Under the pieces are notes generated by a model, which was not told the origin of the DNA, ran no database searches, and saw only the letters and a list, made by a program, of their open reading frames with translations. Below, one piece after another: positions 1-5,657 of a DNA stretch of 5,657 nucleotides. Numbering within the stretch: position 1 is the first letter of the stretch; every line of letters begins with the position of its first letter. Source of the stretch: Alphaproteobacteria bacterium (GTDB lineage Bacteria; Pseudomonadota; Alphaproteobacteria; Rhizobiales; Beijerinckiaceae); contig RFXE01000124.1 in NCBI GenBank assembly GCA_009921785.1, positions 1 through 5,657 on the forward strand. The letters run 5' to 3'. The position numbers and the translations under genes are program-made.

Positions 1-770
1 GCGACATGGGCGGCGGCTGACAAAGGCACGGTTTCGATTTGTAAGCGGCCTGTCACACCCGATGCTTGAAGAAGCTTATTGCAATCGCCAATCAAACCAT
101 CTGACACATCCATCGATGCGGAAGCGTGACGACGCAACGCGTCAGCCAGAGCGAGTCGTGGTTGTGGACGCAGATAACGACCGAGAAGATGGCTGTAGTC
201 CTTCTCGGAAAGACCACCCGCCCATTCGCGCTCGGGCGCTGAGCGAATTTTCAAACCCAAAGCCGCATCACCAATTGTTCCACTCACCGCAATCAGATCG
301 CCAGGCTTTGCCGTTGTGCGACGGACCATCATGCCGGTAGGTACAGAACCGAAGACGGTGATTGAGATCGACAAAGGTCCCGCAGAGCGTGTTGTATCGC
401 CACCCAAAAGCGGACAAGCGCATTTCGAAGCAGCCTTCGCTAATCCATCAGCAAATTGCGCAAGCCACTCTTCGCGCCAATTATCAGGCAGCGACAAAGC
501 CATGACAAAGCCAAGCGGCGTCGCGCCTTTCGCAGCAATGTCGGAGAGATTAACGCCCAACGCTTTCTCAGCAATTGCGTCCGCCGGATCATCGGCAAAG
601 AAATGTACGCTGGCGACGACTGTATCGACAGTCACAACGAGATCTGTGCCCGCGGGCGGCGTGAGCAGCGCGGCGTCGTCTTTCAAAGCTAAACCGGCAG
701 GCCCTGCCATTGGCGCAAAATAGCGCGCAATGAGCTTGTCTTCGCCGGACCTTGCGATGTTTCCGTCCAT
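1..770 (-). CDS. thiL: Thiamine-monophosphate kinase ThiL (3' end missing)
   Basis: ThiL phosphorylates thiamine monophosphate with ATP to give thiamine diphosphate, the active cofactor, in the cytoplasm. The reading frame is open from an ATG at 768-770 to the window edge: 256 codons, with no stop reached. Family members are about 320-330 residues, so roughly 70 C-terminal residues are missing. Visible ThiL motifs in order are GEDKLIARYFAP (residues 9-20), KDDAA (30-34, usually GDDAA), VDT (48-50), NLSDIAAKGATP (74-85), LLGGDTTRS (121-129), SGTIGDAALGL (163-173) and MDVSDGL (220-226). The acidic residues D31/D32, D49, D77 and D125 lie where the family binds Mg-ATP. A GGAG at 777-780 sits 6 bases before the ATG and supports this start. 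It follows nusB after 63 bases, a common alphaproteobacterial arrangement. The truncation is caused by the window edge, not by a mutation. Confidence 0.95.
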   Translation of the reverse strand, partial: MDGNIARSGEDKLIARYFAPMAGPAGLALKDDAALLTPPAGTDLVVTVDTVVASVHFFADDPADAIAEKALGVNLSDIAAKGATPLGFVMALSLPDNWREEWLAQFADGLAKAASKCACPLLGGDTTRSAGPLSISITVFGSVPTGMMVRRTTAKPGDLIAVSGTIGDAALGLKIRSAPEREWAGGLSEKDYSHLLGRYLRPQPRLALADALRRHASASMDVSDGLIGDCNKLLQASGVTGRLQIETVPLSAAAHV

Positions 771-771
771 A

Positions 772-837
772 CTCAACTCCACTGACACACTCACTGCCCT
801 GACGGAAGGGTAAGGATCGACTCTATACGGAGTTCAG
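772..837 (-). promoter_or_regulatory. Possible stem pairing the nusB stop region with the thiL ribosome-binding site
   Basis: In the 63-base nusB-thiL spacer, the minus-strand segment CTGAACTCC (829-837), which contains the nusB stop codon, can pair with GGAGTTGAG (772-780), the thiL ribosome-binding site. This gives 8 of 9 pairs, six of them continuous. A smaller CCCT/AGGG hairpin (797-810) lies in the enclosed loop. If it forms, the thiL ribosome-binding site would be masked until ribosomes reach the nusB stop. There is no U-run, so no terminator is indicated. Confidence 0.22.
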
Positions 838-1295
838 GGTCGTGCCAACTCATCGCTACGCAACTTATGCGCGAGTCCGTCAAGCACAGCGCTGACCATG
901 CCGATCTCATCACCATCATAAAAGGCAGCAGCAATGTCGCCATATTCGCGAATAACAACCTTAGCCGGAACATCAGAGCGCGCGAGCAATTCGAAACATC
1001 CCGCGCGCAGTACCGCACGCAAGACAGCTTCGATACGACGGAGTGGCCAGCCTTCAGAAAGCGCCTCATCAATCTTTGGATCGATGTCACGTTGTTTTGA
1101 AACGACACCTTCGACAAGGCTACGAAAAAATGCGCCTTCAGCGGGCTTCATTTCCATGCCGTCGATTTCACGACCAAGCCAATGAGCTTCAAATTCAGCG
1201 ATCACATCGCCAATGCCTTTACCGGCAATTTCCATTTGATAAAGCGCCTGGACAGCAGCAAGCCGCGCAGCGCTCCGTAATTCACCGCGGGCCAT
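834..1295 (-). CDS. nusB: Transcription antitermination factor NusB
   Basis: NusB pairs with NusE (ribosomal protein S10), binds boxA RNA and helps RNA polymerase resist termination in rRNA operons. The 153-residue product is of normal length for alphaproteobacterial NusB and has the family's all-helical pattern: RSAARLAAVQALYQME at residues 7-22 (the N-terminal RNA-binding region), WPLRRIEAVLRAVLRAGCFEL at about 83-103, VPAKVVIREYGDIAAAF at 109-125, and GMVSAVLDGLA at 132-142 where many relatives have an FVN-VLD pattern. The ATG at 1293-1295 overlaps the ribH stop codon by one base (TGATG). A GGAG at 1303-1306 inside the ribH 3' end is 7 bases before the ATG, so the start is well supported and translation is probably coupled to ribH. 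The ribH-nusB pairing is widespread in proteobacteria. A second minus-strand frame covering 791-1117 is a shadow of this gene. Confidence 0.95.
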   Translation of the reverse strand: MARGELRSAARLAAVQALYQMEIAGKGIGDVIAEFEAHWLGREIDGMEMKPAEGAFFRSLVEGVVSKQRDIDPKIDEALSEGWPLRRIEAVLRAVLRAGCFELLARSDVPAKVVIREYGDIAAAFYDGDEIGMVSAVLDGLAHKLRSDELARP

Positions 1296-1792
1296 CAGAC
1301 AGCTCCGGCAATCGCTTGCCGCTTGATACGCAGCACGCTCAACGCCGCTTCGGCAGCACCGCCGCCTTTATTGCCTTCGCTTACACGTGCCCGCGCCCAC
1401 GCTTGTTCGTCATTCTCAACCGTAAGAATACCATTGCCAAGCGGCATGCCATAAGCCACCGAAAGATCCATGAGCGCGCGCGCGCTTTCACCTGCGACAA
1501 TTTCGAAATGATAGGTTTCACCACGGATGACTGTACCAAGCGTGACCACCGCATCGAAAGGCGTGCCATGCGCTGAGGCGGCTTCAACCATAATCGCGAC
1601 CGTTGACGGGATTTCGAGCGAGCCCGGCACTGTGACAACGGTTGCGGTAACGCCAGCGTCCTGCAAGACGCCCAAAGCACCCTTCAATAACTCGTCAGCG
1701 AGATCGTCATAATAGCGCGCCTCGACCACGAGAACGCGGGCGTCCTCAAGCGGTTCAGCATTCAGCGCAGCGGATTGACGGGCACCGGCCAT
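1295..1792 (-). CDS. ribH: 6,7-dimethyl-8-ribityllumazine synthase RibH
   Basis: RibH condenses 5-amino-6-ribitylaminouracil with 3,4-dihydroxy-2-butanone 4-phosphate to form 6,7-dimethyl-8-ribityllumazine, the substrate of riboflavin synthase. The product is 165 residues, a normal length. Family motifs are EARYYDDLADELLKGA (residues 24-39, whose aromatic residue stacks on the substrate ring in known structures), VPGSLEIP (55-62), TLGTVIRGETYHFEIVAGES (84-103) with H95 at the position of the catalytic histidine, PLGNGILTVEN (117-127) and the phosphate-site segment NKGGGAAEAAL (141-151). The ATG at 1790-1792 has GAGGA at 1799-1803, 6 bases upstream. It follows ribE after 49 bases, and its stop codon overlaps the nusB start. 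I cannot tell from sequence alone whether it assembles as pentamers, decamers or 60-mers. Confidence 0.96.
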   Translation of the reverse strand: MAGARQSAALNAEPLEDARVLVVEARYYDDLADELLKGALGVLQDAGVTATVVTVPGSLEIPSTVAIMVEAASAHGTPFDAVVTLGTVIRGETYHFEIVAGESARALMDLSVAYGMPLGNGILTVENDEQAWARARVSEGNKGGGAAEAALSVLRIKRQAIAGAV

Positions 1793-1806
1793 GATCTGTC
1801 CTCAAA

Positions 1807-1818
1807 TTTCGGCCGAAA
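1807..1818. repeat. Perfect 12-bp palindrome ahead of ribH
   Basis: TTTCGGCCGAAA is a perfect inverted repeat in the 49-base ribE-ribH spacer, 3 bases upstream of the ribH ribosome-binding site (1799-1803). Next to it GGCGCTT occurs twice in direct orientation (1820-1826 and 1833-1839). It could be a protein-binding site or a weak hairpin. A palindrome of this length is expected about once by chance in a window this size, so function is unproven. Confidence 0.3.
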
Positions 1819-1841
1819 CGGCGCTTCGACGAGGCGCTTAC

Positions 1842-2486
1842 CTACATTCGGGCGGCGACTTCCGCAAGTCGCGCGGCATAGCGCGCCATTTGGTCCACTT
1901 CGAGATTGACGAGATCGCCCGCTTTCGCCTGTCCCCAAGTGGTGACATGCAATGTATGCGGAATGAGCAACACGGAGAACTGATCATTCTCCACCGTGTT
2001 GATGGTCAATGACGTTCCATCAAGCGCGACCGAACCTTTAACGGCGATGAATTTTGACAATGCGGGTGGAACACTCAACACGAAGCGCGTCGTGGCACCC
2101 CAGCCTGATCCCGCTTCGCCCGCAGTCACCTCTTCGCGCGCAATGATTTTTGCAAGTCCATCAACATGACCGGACACCAAATGCCCGCCCAATTCATCAC
2201 CGATCTTTAACGCGCGTTCGAGATTGATGTGCGTGCCTTCAATCCACTGCCCCACTGTAGTGAGCGCCAATGTTTCTGCGGCGGCATCAACTTCGAACCA
2301 GCATCCGCCTTCGGGACGCGCGCCAAAAGCGACAACAGTTAAACAGACACCTGCGCAAGCAATCGATGCGCCGAGCGCAATGGATGCCTCATCATAAGAG
2401 GCATGAATGCGCAAACGTTTCAATGACGAGCCATGCGCGGAGACAGACGCAATCGTTCCACAGTCGCTGACGATTCCCGTAAACAT
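1842..2486 (-). CDS. ribE: Riboflavin synthase (alpha chain) RibE
   Basis: This enzyme dismutates two 6,7-dimethyl-8-ribityllumazine molecules into riboflavin and 5-amino-6-ribitylaminouracil. It is called RibC in E. coli and RibE in Bacillus. The 214-residue protein has the two tandem lumazine-binding barrels of the family. The N-terminal half holds the invariant MFTGIV start and GVCLT (residues 46-50), with C48 matching the conserved cysteine. The C-terminal half holds the equivalent DGTSLT (156-161). GGHLVSGHVDG (100-110) joins them, and the paired NLERAL (88-93) and NLEVDQMARY (194-203) are also family features. I start it at the ATG at 2484-2486 because MFTGIV is the universal N-terminus. 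The preceding TTG (2487-2489) is in frame but would add a residue before it. AAGGG at 2494-2498 is 7 bases upstream. The ATG overlaps the ribD stop by one base (TGATG), suggesting translational coupling. Confidence 0.96.
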   Translation of the reverse strand: MFTGIVSDCGTIASVSAHGSSLKRLRIHASYDEASIALGASIACAGVCLTVVAFGARPEGGCWFEVDAAAETLALTTVGQWIEGTHINLERALKIGDELGGHLVSGHVDGLAKIIAREEVTAGEAGSGWGATTRFVLSVPPALSKFIAVKGSVALDGTSLTINTVENDQFSVLLIPHTLHVTTWGQAKAGDLVNLEVDQMARYAARLAEVAARM

Positions 2487-3604
2487 CAACGCACCCTTTC
2501 AAAATGTTGGACTTGGTCGCGACCGATCATACGTGAAGGCGCAGCTTCGAATTGTTTCGGATTAAAAAGAGCGGATTTCAAAGCCGGACGCAAGGCCACA
2601 GTGCCGACGCGGCCGAGCGCATCAGGGCTTGTGATAATTTCGATGCTATCCACAAGACCGTTGATGACCAAAGCTTCGGCCAAAGTCGGGCCGCCTTCCG
2701 AAAAAATACGCGTGATACCGATTTCAGCAAGAGCGGCCATCGCAGCTTTGACATCAACATGACCATGCGCATCTTTCATCACGCGGATCACGCGCACGCC
2801 GTCTTTCATCAAAGCCGCTTCGCGTTCTTGAGAGGCGTCATCAGCGGTGATGAGCCATGTTGGAACTTTCGATGCCGTCTCGATCACACGTGCCGTCGGC
2901 GGTGTATCAAGATGCGTATCGATAATCACACGCAGGGGCGAAAGATGCATCATGCCGGGAAGACGGCATGTGAGATCGGGATCATCAGAGATCACCGTCC
3001 CTACGCCAATCATGATCGCATCATGCGACGCGCGGGCAAGATGAACGCGTTGTTTTGATAAAGCGCAAGAGATCATCAAGGCTTTGCCATCGGCACCGGC
3101 ATAACCATCCGATGTTTGTGCAAGCTTCAAAGTGATAAAAGGCCGCTGCTCACGCACACGCAGAAGAAAGCCGCGATTGACCTGTTCAGCGTCAGCTTTC
3201 AGTACATCCGTTATGAGAGAAATTCCTGCATCGCGAAGAATACGATGCCCTGCCCCACTGACACGCGGATCAGGATCTTCAAGGGCGGAGACCACACGCT
3301 TGATGCCTGCTTTTACAATCGCTTCGGCACAAGGCGGTGTTTTACCGTGATGTGCGCAAGGCTCGAGTGTGACGGCCATTGAGGCACCACGCGCGGCATT
3401 ACCCGCCATGCGTAGCGCTTCTGTTTCCGCATGCGGACGGCCGCCTCTTTGCGTGTAACCGCGACCAACAATAACGGGCTGATCACCCCGCATCTGCCAG
3501 ATCACCGCCCCCACAGCAGGGTTAGGCCATGTGTGACCAAGACCACGTTCGGCCAGCGTCAAGGCATGACGCATCATCATCTCATCAATGAGGGACGCGC
3601 TCAT
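2486..3604 (-). CDS. ribD: Bifunctional deaminase/reductase RibD
   Basis: RibD carries out two successive steps of riboflavin synthesis: deamination of 2,5-diamino-6-ribosylamino-pyrimidinone 5'-phosphate, then NADPH-dependent reduction of the ribosyl side chain. The 372 residues match the usual length. The N-terminal deaminase domain (about 1-145) has PNPAVGAV (27-34), the HAE zinc/proton-shuttle motif (H58-A59-E60) and PCAHHGKTPPC (82-92), with C83 and C92 as zinc ligands. The reductase domain (about 154-370) has TLKLAQTSDG (158-167), SHDAIMIGVGTVISDDPDLTCRLPG (193-217) and SEGGPTLAEALV (302-313). One reductase motif is unusual: residues 178-180 read ISC where ITG or ITS is normal. The ATG start shares four bases with the nrdR stop (ATGA). 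Only a poorly placed GGAA lies upstream, so translation probably depends on coupling to nrdR. Confidence 0.96.
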   Translation of the reverse strand: MSASLIDEMMMRHALTLAERGLGHTWPNPAVGAVIWQMRGDQPVIVGRGYTQRGGRPHAETEALRMAGNAARGASMAVTLEPCAHHGKTPPCAEAIVKAGIKRVVSALEDPDPRVSGAGHRILRDAGISLITDVLKADAEQVNRGFLLRVREQRPFITLKLAQTSDGYAGADGKALMISCALSKQRVHLARASHDAIMIGVGTVISDDPDLTCRLPGMMHLSPLRVIIDTHLDTPPTARVIETASKVPTWLITADDASQEREAALMKDGVRVIRVMKDAHGHVDVKAAMAALAEIGITRIFSEGGPTLAEALVINGLVDSIEIITSPDALGRVGTVALRPALKSALFNPKQFEAAPSRMIGRDQVQHFERVR

Positions 3605-4098
3605 GAGTCAGTGGGGTTCCGACGCGGTGGCACGCGCGGGGGCGTATCATCACTCGATAATTCATCGATCAATTCGCCGAAATCTTTTGCTTCACGGAAA
3701 TTGCGATAGACGGAGGCAAAGCGCACATAGGCGACATCATCAAGGCCCTTTAAGCCTTCCATGATCAATTCACCAATCATCTGGCTAGTGATTTCGCCTT
3801 CACCCATGCTTTCAAGCTGGCGCACGATGCCATTGACCATGCGCTCAATACGCTCGGGCTCAACAGGCCGTTTGCGCAATGCGACTTCGACAGAACGCAA
3901 TAGCTTTTCGCGCTCAAAGGGAATGCGACGGCCCGAACGTTTGACGACCGTCAGCTCGCGCAATTGCACGCGTTCGAATGTGGTGAAGCGTCCGCCGCAA
4001 TCGGGGCATACCCGACGACGACGGATCACAGACCCATCTTCCCCCGGACGGGAGTCCTTCACTTGGCTTTCAAGACTGCCGCAATAAGGACACCGCAC
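3601..4098 (-). CDS. nrdR: Transcriptional repressor NrdR
   Basis: NrdR is a zinc-finger/ATP-cone repressor of ribonucleotide reductase genes that senses dATP versus ATP and binds paired NrdR boxes. The 165-residue protein shows the N-terminal zinc ribbon with C3, C6, C31 and C34 (MRCPYCG and CPDCGGRF), a basic stretch in between (residues 25-29), and the ATP-cone at about 49-139 (VVKRSGRR at 52-58, GLDDVAYVRFASVYR at 118-132). The tail from 150 on is rich in proline, arginine and aspartate, and such tails vary in this family. The start codon is GTG (4096-4098), chosen because it gives the invariant MRCPYCG start. GAGGT at 4107-4111 is 8 bases upstream and abuts the glyA stop codon. It lies 13 bases after glyA and overlaps ribD by four bases. 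I see no convincing NrdR box in this window, so its targets must lie elsewhere. Confidence 0.96.
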   Translation of the reverse strand: MRCPYCGSLESQVKDSRPGEDGSVIRRRRVCPDCGGRFTTFERVQLRELTVVKRSGRRIPFEREKLLRSVEVALRKRPVEPERIERMVNGIVRQLESMGEGEITSQMIGELIMEGLKGLDDVAYVRFASVYRNFREAKDFGELIDELSSDDTPPRVPPRRNPTDS

Positions 4099-4111
4099 GG
4101 GCGTTGACCTC

Positions 4112-5419
4112 TTACTGGTAAATTGGGAAACGCTTCGTCAAAGCATGAACGCGGGTTTTAACGCTGTCTTCAACCGCGCTATTGCCCGCTTCGCCATTCT
4201 TCGCAAGACCATCAAGCGTTTCGACAATCAAACGACCGACTTCACGGAATTCTTCAACACCGAAGCCACGCGATGTACCAGCCGGTGTACCCAATCGAAT
4301 GCCGGATGTAATTGTCGGCTTTTCGGGATCAAACGGCACGCCGTTTTTGTTGCAGGTGATATGCGCGCGACCCAATGACGCTTCCGAAGCTTTGCCCGTG
4401 ATCGACTTTGGACGCAGATCGACAAGCATCAAATGATTGTCAGTACCGCCGGTGACAATTTTGAAGCCGCCCTTGATGAGTTCATCAGCAAGCGCTTTCG
4501 CATTTTCAACAACAGCGCGGGTATAGGCTTTGAATTCCGGCGTGAGGGCTTCACCAAAGGCCACAGCCTTTGCCGCGATCACATGCATAAGGGGGCCGCC
4601 CTGCATGCCGGGGAACACAGCTGAATTCACTTTCTTCGCGATGTCTTCGTCATTCGACAAAATGATGCCACCGCGCGGGCCACGCAATGTCTTATGCGTT
4701 GTGGATGTCACAACATGCGCATGCGGGAACGGTGACGGATGCGCGCCCCCGGCCACGAGGCCTGAGAAATGCGCCATATCGACAAGGAACCATGCGCCGA
4801 TCTTGTCAGCAATCGCACGGAAGCGCGCGAAGTCCCAATGACGCGCATAGCCCGAGCCACCCGCGATGATGAGCTTCGGCTTGGCTTCAAGTGCCAAGGC
4901 CTCGACCTTATCCATATTGATCATCTGCGTGTCGGGCTCAACGCCATAGGACACGACCTTGAACCATTTGCCCGAGACATTCGGGGGCGCGCCATGGGTC
5001 AAATGACCACCGGCAGCAAGATCGAGGCCCATAAACGTGTCACCGGGCTGCAGCAGCGCCAAGAACACGGCTTGATTGGCTTGCGAGCCTGAATTCGGCT
5101 GCACATTGGCAAATTTGCAGCCATAGAGCTCGGTGACGCGCTTGATTGCGAGATCTTCAGCGATATCGACGAATTGGCAGCCGCCATAATAGCGGCGGCC
5201 CGGATAGCCCTCCGCATATTTGTTGGTCATGATCGAGCCTTGCGCCTCAAGCACCGCGCGCGAGACAATGTTTTCCGAGGCAATGAGCTCGATCTCGTCG
5301 CGCTGGCGACCCAGTTCGAGCTTCACCGCTTCGGCGATCTCGGGATCGCGATCGGCAAGGGATGCGGAGAAAAAGGAATTCGACAGGCGCGAGGCGCGGT
5401 AGGCAGCAAGATCGTTCAT
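4112..5419 (-). CDS. glyA: Serine hydroxymethyltransferase GlyA
   Basis: GlyA is a pyridoxal-phosphate enzyme that interconverts serine and tetrahydrofolate with glycine and 5,10-methylenetetrahydrofolate, the main source of one-carbon units. Counting from the ATG at 5417-5419 it has 435 residues, the usual size. Motifs are ELIASENIVS (44-53), TNKYAEGYPGRRYYGG (65-80), VDMAHFSGLVAGG (213-225; D214 and H217 contact the cofactor), VTSTTHKTLRGPRGG (237-251) with K243 as the cofactor lysine, and TSGIRLGTPA (371-380) with R375 as the likely substrate-carboxylate arginine. The start is uncertain. The frame stays open to an ATG at 5477-5479, but those 20 extra residues look unconserved and that codon lies in a stem-loop. 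AAAAAGG at 5432-5438 is 12 bases from the chosen ATG but an ideal 6 bases from an in-frame GTG at 5423-5425, which would add two residues. It is probably the first gene of the operon. Confidence 0.96.
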   Translation of the reverse strand: MNDLAAYRASRLSNSFFSASLADRDPEIAEAVKLELGRQRDEIELIASENIVSRAVLEAQGSIMTNKYAEGYPGRRYYGGCQFVDIAEDLAIKRVTELYGCKFANVQPNSGSQANQAVFLALLQPGDTFMGLDLAAGGHLTHGAPPNVSGKWFKVVSYGVEPDTQMINMDKVEALALEAKPKLIIAGGSGYARHWDFARFRAIADKIGAWFLVDMAHFSGLVAGGAHPSPFPHAHVVTSTTHKTLRGPRGGIILSNDEDIAKKVNSAVFPGMQGGPLMHVIAAKAVAFGEALTPEFKAYTRAVVENAKALADELIKGGFKIVTGGTDNHLMLVDLRPKSITGKASEASLGRAHITCNKNGVPFDPEKPTITSGIRLGTPAGTSRGFGVEEFREVGRLIVETLDGLAKNGEAGNSAVEDSVKTRVHALTKRFPIYQ

Positions 5420-5470
5420 GGACACAACAAACCTTTTTGGAGCGAGAACGGTGAAAGACAAGCAGTTTTT

Positions 5471-5507
5471 ACGGGCCATACCCCGATTTGGATCGAGTCG
5501 GCCCCGT
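5471..5507 (-). promoter_or_regulatory. Two-tier stem-loop in the glyA leader
   Basis: Read on the minus strand, ACGGGGCC (5500-5507) pairs with GGCCCGT (5471-5477), giving 7 pairs with one bulged G. Inside it, after a small internal loop, CTCGAT (5492-5497) pairs with ATCGGG (5482-5487), giving 6 pairs including one U-G, closed by a CCAA loop. No U-run follows, so it is not an intrinsic terminator in the glyA direction. The upstream in-frame ATG at 5477-5479 lies at the edge of the outer stem, which argues against its use as a start. It may be an mRNA-stabilising 5' structure, a regulatory leader or a protein-binding site. I do not recognise a known riboswitch class. Confidence 0.35.
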
Positions 5508-5515
5508 CAGGAGGC

Positions 5516-5543
5516 GTCCTAACACGCGTGACGGCCGGGTCAA
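5516..5543 (-). promoter_or_regulatory. Weak candidate promoter for the glyA operon
   Basis: On the minus strand TTGACC (5538-5543) matches a -35 box in five of six positions. It is followed after 16 bases by TAGGAC (5516-5521), a poor -10 box. Transcription would begin near 5509, about 90 bases before the glyA start and just ahead of the stem-loop at 5471-5507. This is the best sigma-70-like pair I could find between glyA and the end of genuine sequence. The real promoter may lie beyond the contig end. Confidence 0.2.
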
Positions 5544-5623
5544 ATTCCAAAACCGAGCGGAGGTCATAACGCACCATTATGGGCGATAGCCGGTTTGGGT
5601 TCTTGACACACTCCCCACACTAT

Positions 5624-5657
5624 CTGTCTCTTATACACATCTCCGAGCCCACGAGAC
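5624..5657. other. Illumina Nextera transposase adapter (sequencing artefact)
   Basis: The last 34 bases are the Tn5 mosaic end CTGTCTCTTATACACATCT (5624-5642) followed directly by CCGAGCCCACGAGAC (5643-5657). Together they equal the read-through form of the Nextera read-2 adapter as I recall it. It sits exactly at the sequence end and is library-preparation DNA left untrimmed in the assembly, not a resident transposon. Genuine sequence ends at or near 5623. Confidence 0.97.

Noticed and set aside
797..810. Terminator between nusB and thiL
   Set aside because: The CCCT/AGGG hairpin has only four pairs and no following U-run in the minus-strand transcript.
1043..1576. A 177-codon plus-strand open frame opposite nusB and ribH
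   Set aside because: It lies antisense to two well-recognised genes, resembles no family I know, and is typical of shadow frames opposite GC-rich coding sequence. The same applies to the other plus-strand open frames in the window.
1793..1841. FMN riboswitch ahead of ribH
   Set aside because: The 49-base spacer is far too short for an FMN aptamer, and none of its conserved segments are present.
2487..2489. TTG as the ribE start, one codon upstream of the ATG
   Set aside because: Riboflavin synthases begin with MFTGIV, which fits the ATG at 2484-2486. That ATG also forms the TGATG junction with ribD and is well spaced from AAGGG.
5420..5623. NrdR box or a small gene upstream of glyA
   Set aside because: I saw no paired NrdR-box-like palindromes and no credible short coding frame with a ribosome-binding site in these 204 bases.
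5603..5636. Plus-strand TTGACA (5603-5608) followed by TATA-like sequence, resembling a promoter pointing off the right end
   Set aside because: The -10-like bases fall in the Nextera adapter, so the pair is chimeric. The TTGACA itself may belong to a real divergent promoter, but its partner is not in this sequence.
5624..5642. Tn5 mosaic end as evidence of a resident transposon
   Set aside because: It is joined directly to the Nextera read-2 tail and ends the sequence, which identifies library adapter. No transposase gene or target duplication is present.

Overview
This window is a conserved housekeeping gene cluster from an alphaproteobacterium, most likely of the order Hyphomicrobiales (Rhizobiales). 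The evidence is the gene order glyA-nrdR-ribD-ribE-ribH-nusB-thiL, the protein sequences (rhizobial-type ThiL N-terminus, NKGGGAAEAAL-type lumazine synthase, 435-residue GlyA) and a GC content that looks mid-50s per cent by eye. I cannot name a genus. All seven genes lie on the minus strand, so transcription runs from high to low coordinates.

Layout in transcription order. Positions 5624-5657 are not genomic: they match the 34-base Illumina Nextera read-2 transposase adapter, so genuine sequence ends at 5623. Positions 5420-5623 are the upstream region of glyA, with a weak candidate promoter and a strong two-tier stem-loop. Then come glyA (serine hydroxymethyltransferase, 4112-5419), nrdR (repressor of ribonucleotide reductase genes, GTG start, 3601-4098), ribD (deaminase/reductase, 2486-3604), ribE (riboflavin synthase, 1842-2486), ribH (lumazine synthase, 1295-1792), nusB (antitermination factor, 834-1295) and thiL (thiamine-monophosphate kinase, 3' end cut off by the window edge, 1-770).

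The genes are tightly packed. Gaps are 13 bases (glyA/nrdR), a 4-base ATGA overlap (nrdR/ribD), a 1-base TGATG overlap (ribD/ribE), 49 bases (ribE/ribH), a 1-base TGATG overlap (ribH/nusB) and 63 bases (nusB/thiL). I see no intrinsic terminator between any of them, which suggests one operon. Functionally it joins one-carbon supply (GlyA), dNTP control (NrdR), the late steps of riboflavin synthesis (RibD, RibH, RibE), rRNA transcription (NusB) and thiamine diphosphate formation (ThiL).

I found no undescribed defence, mobile or biosynthetic system. Items worth a second look are the adapter at the contig end, the glyA leader stem-loop and its start-codon ambiguity, a possible structure pairing the nusB stop region with the thiL ribosome-binding site, a palindrome ahead of ribH, and a departure from the usual motif in the RibD reductase domain.
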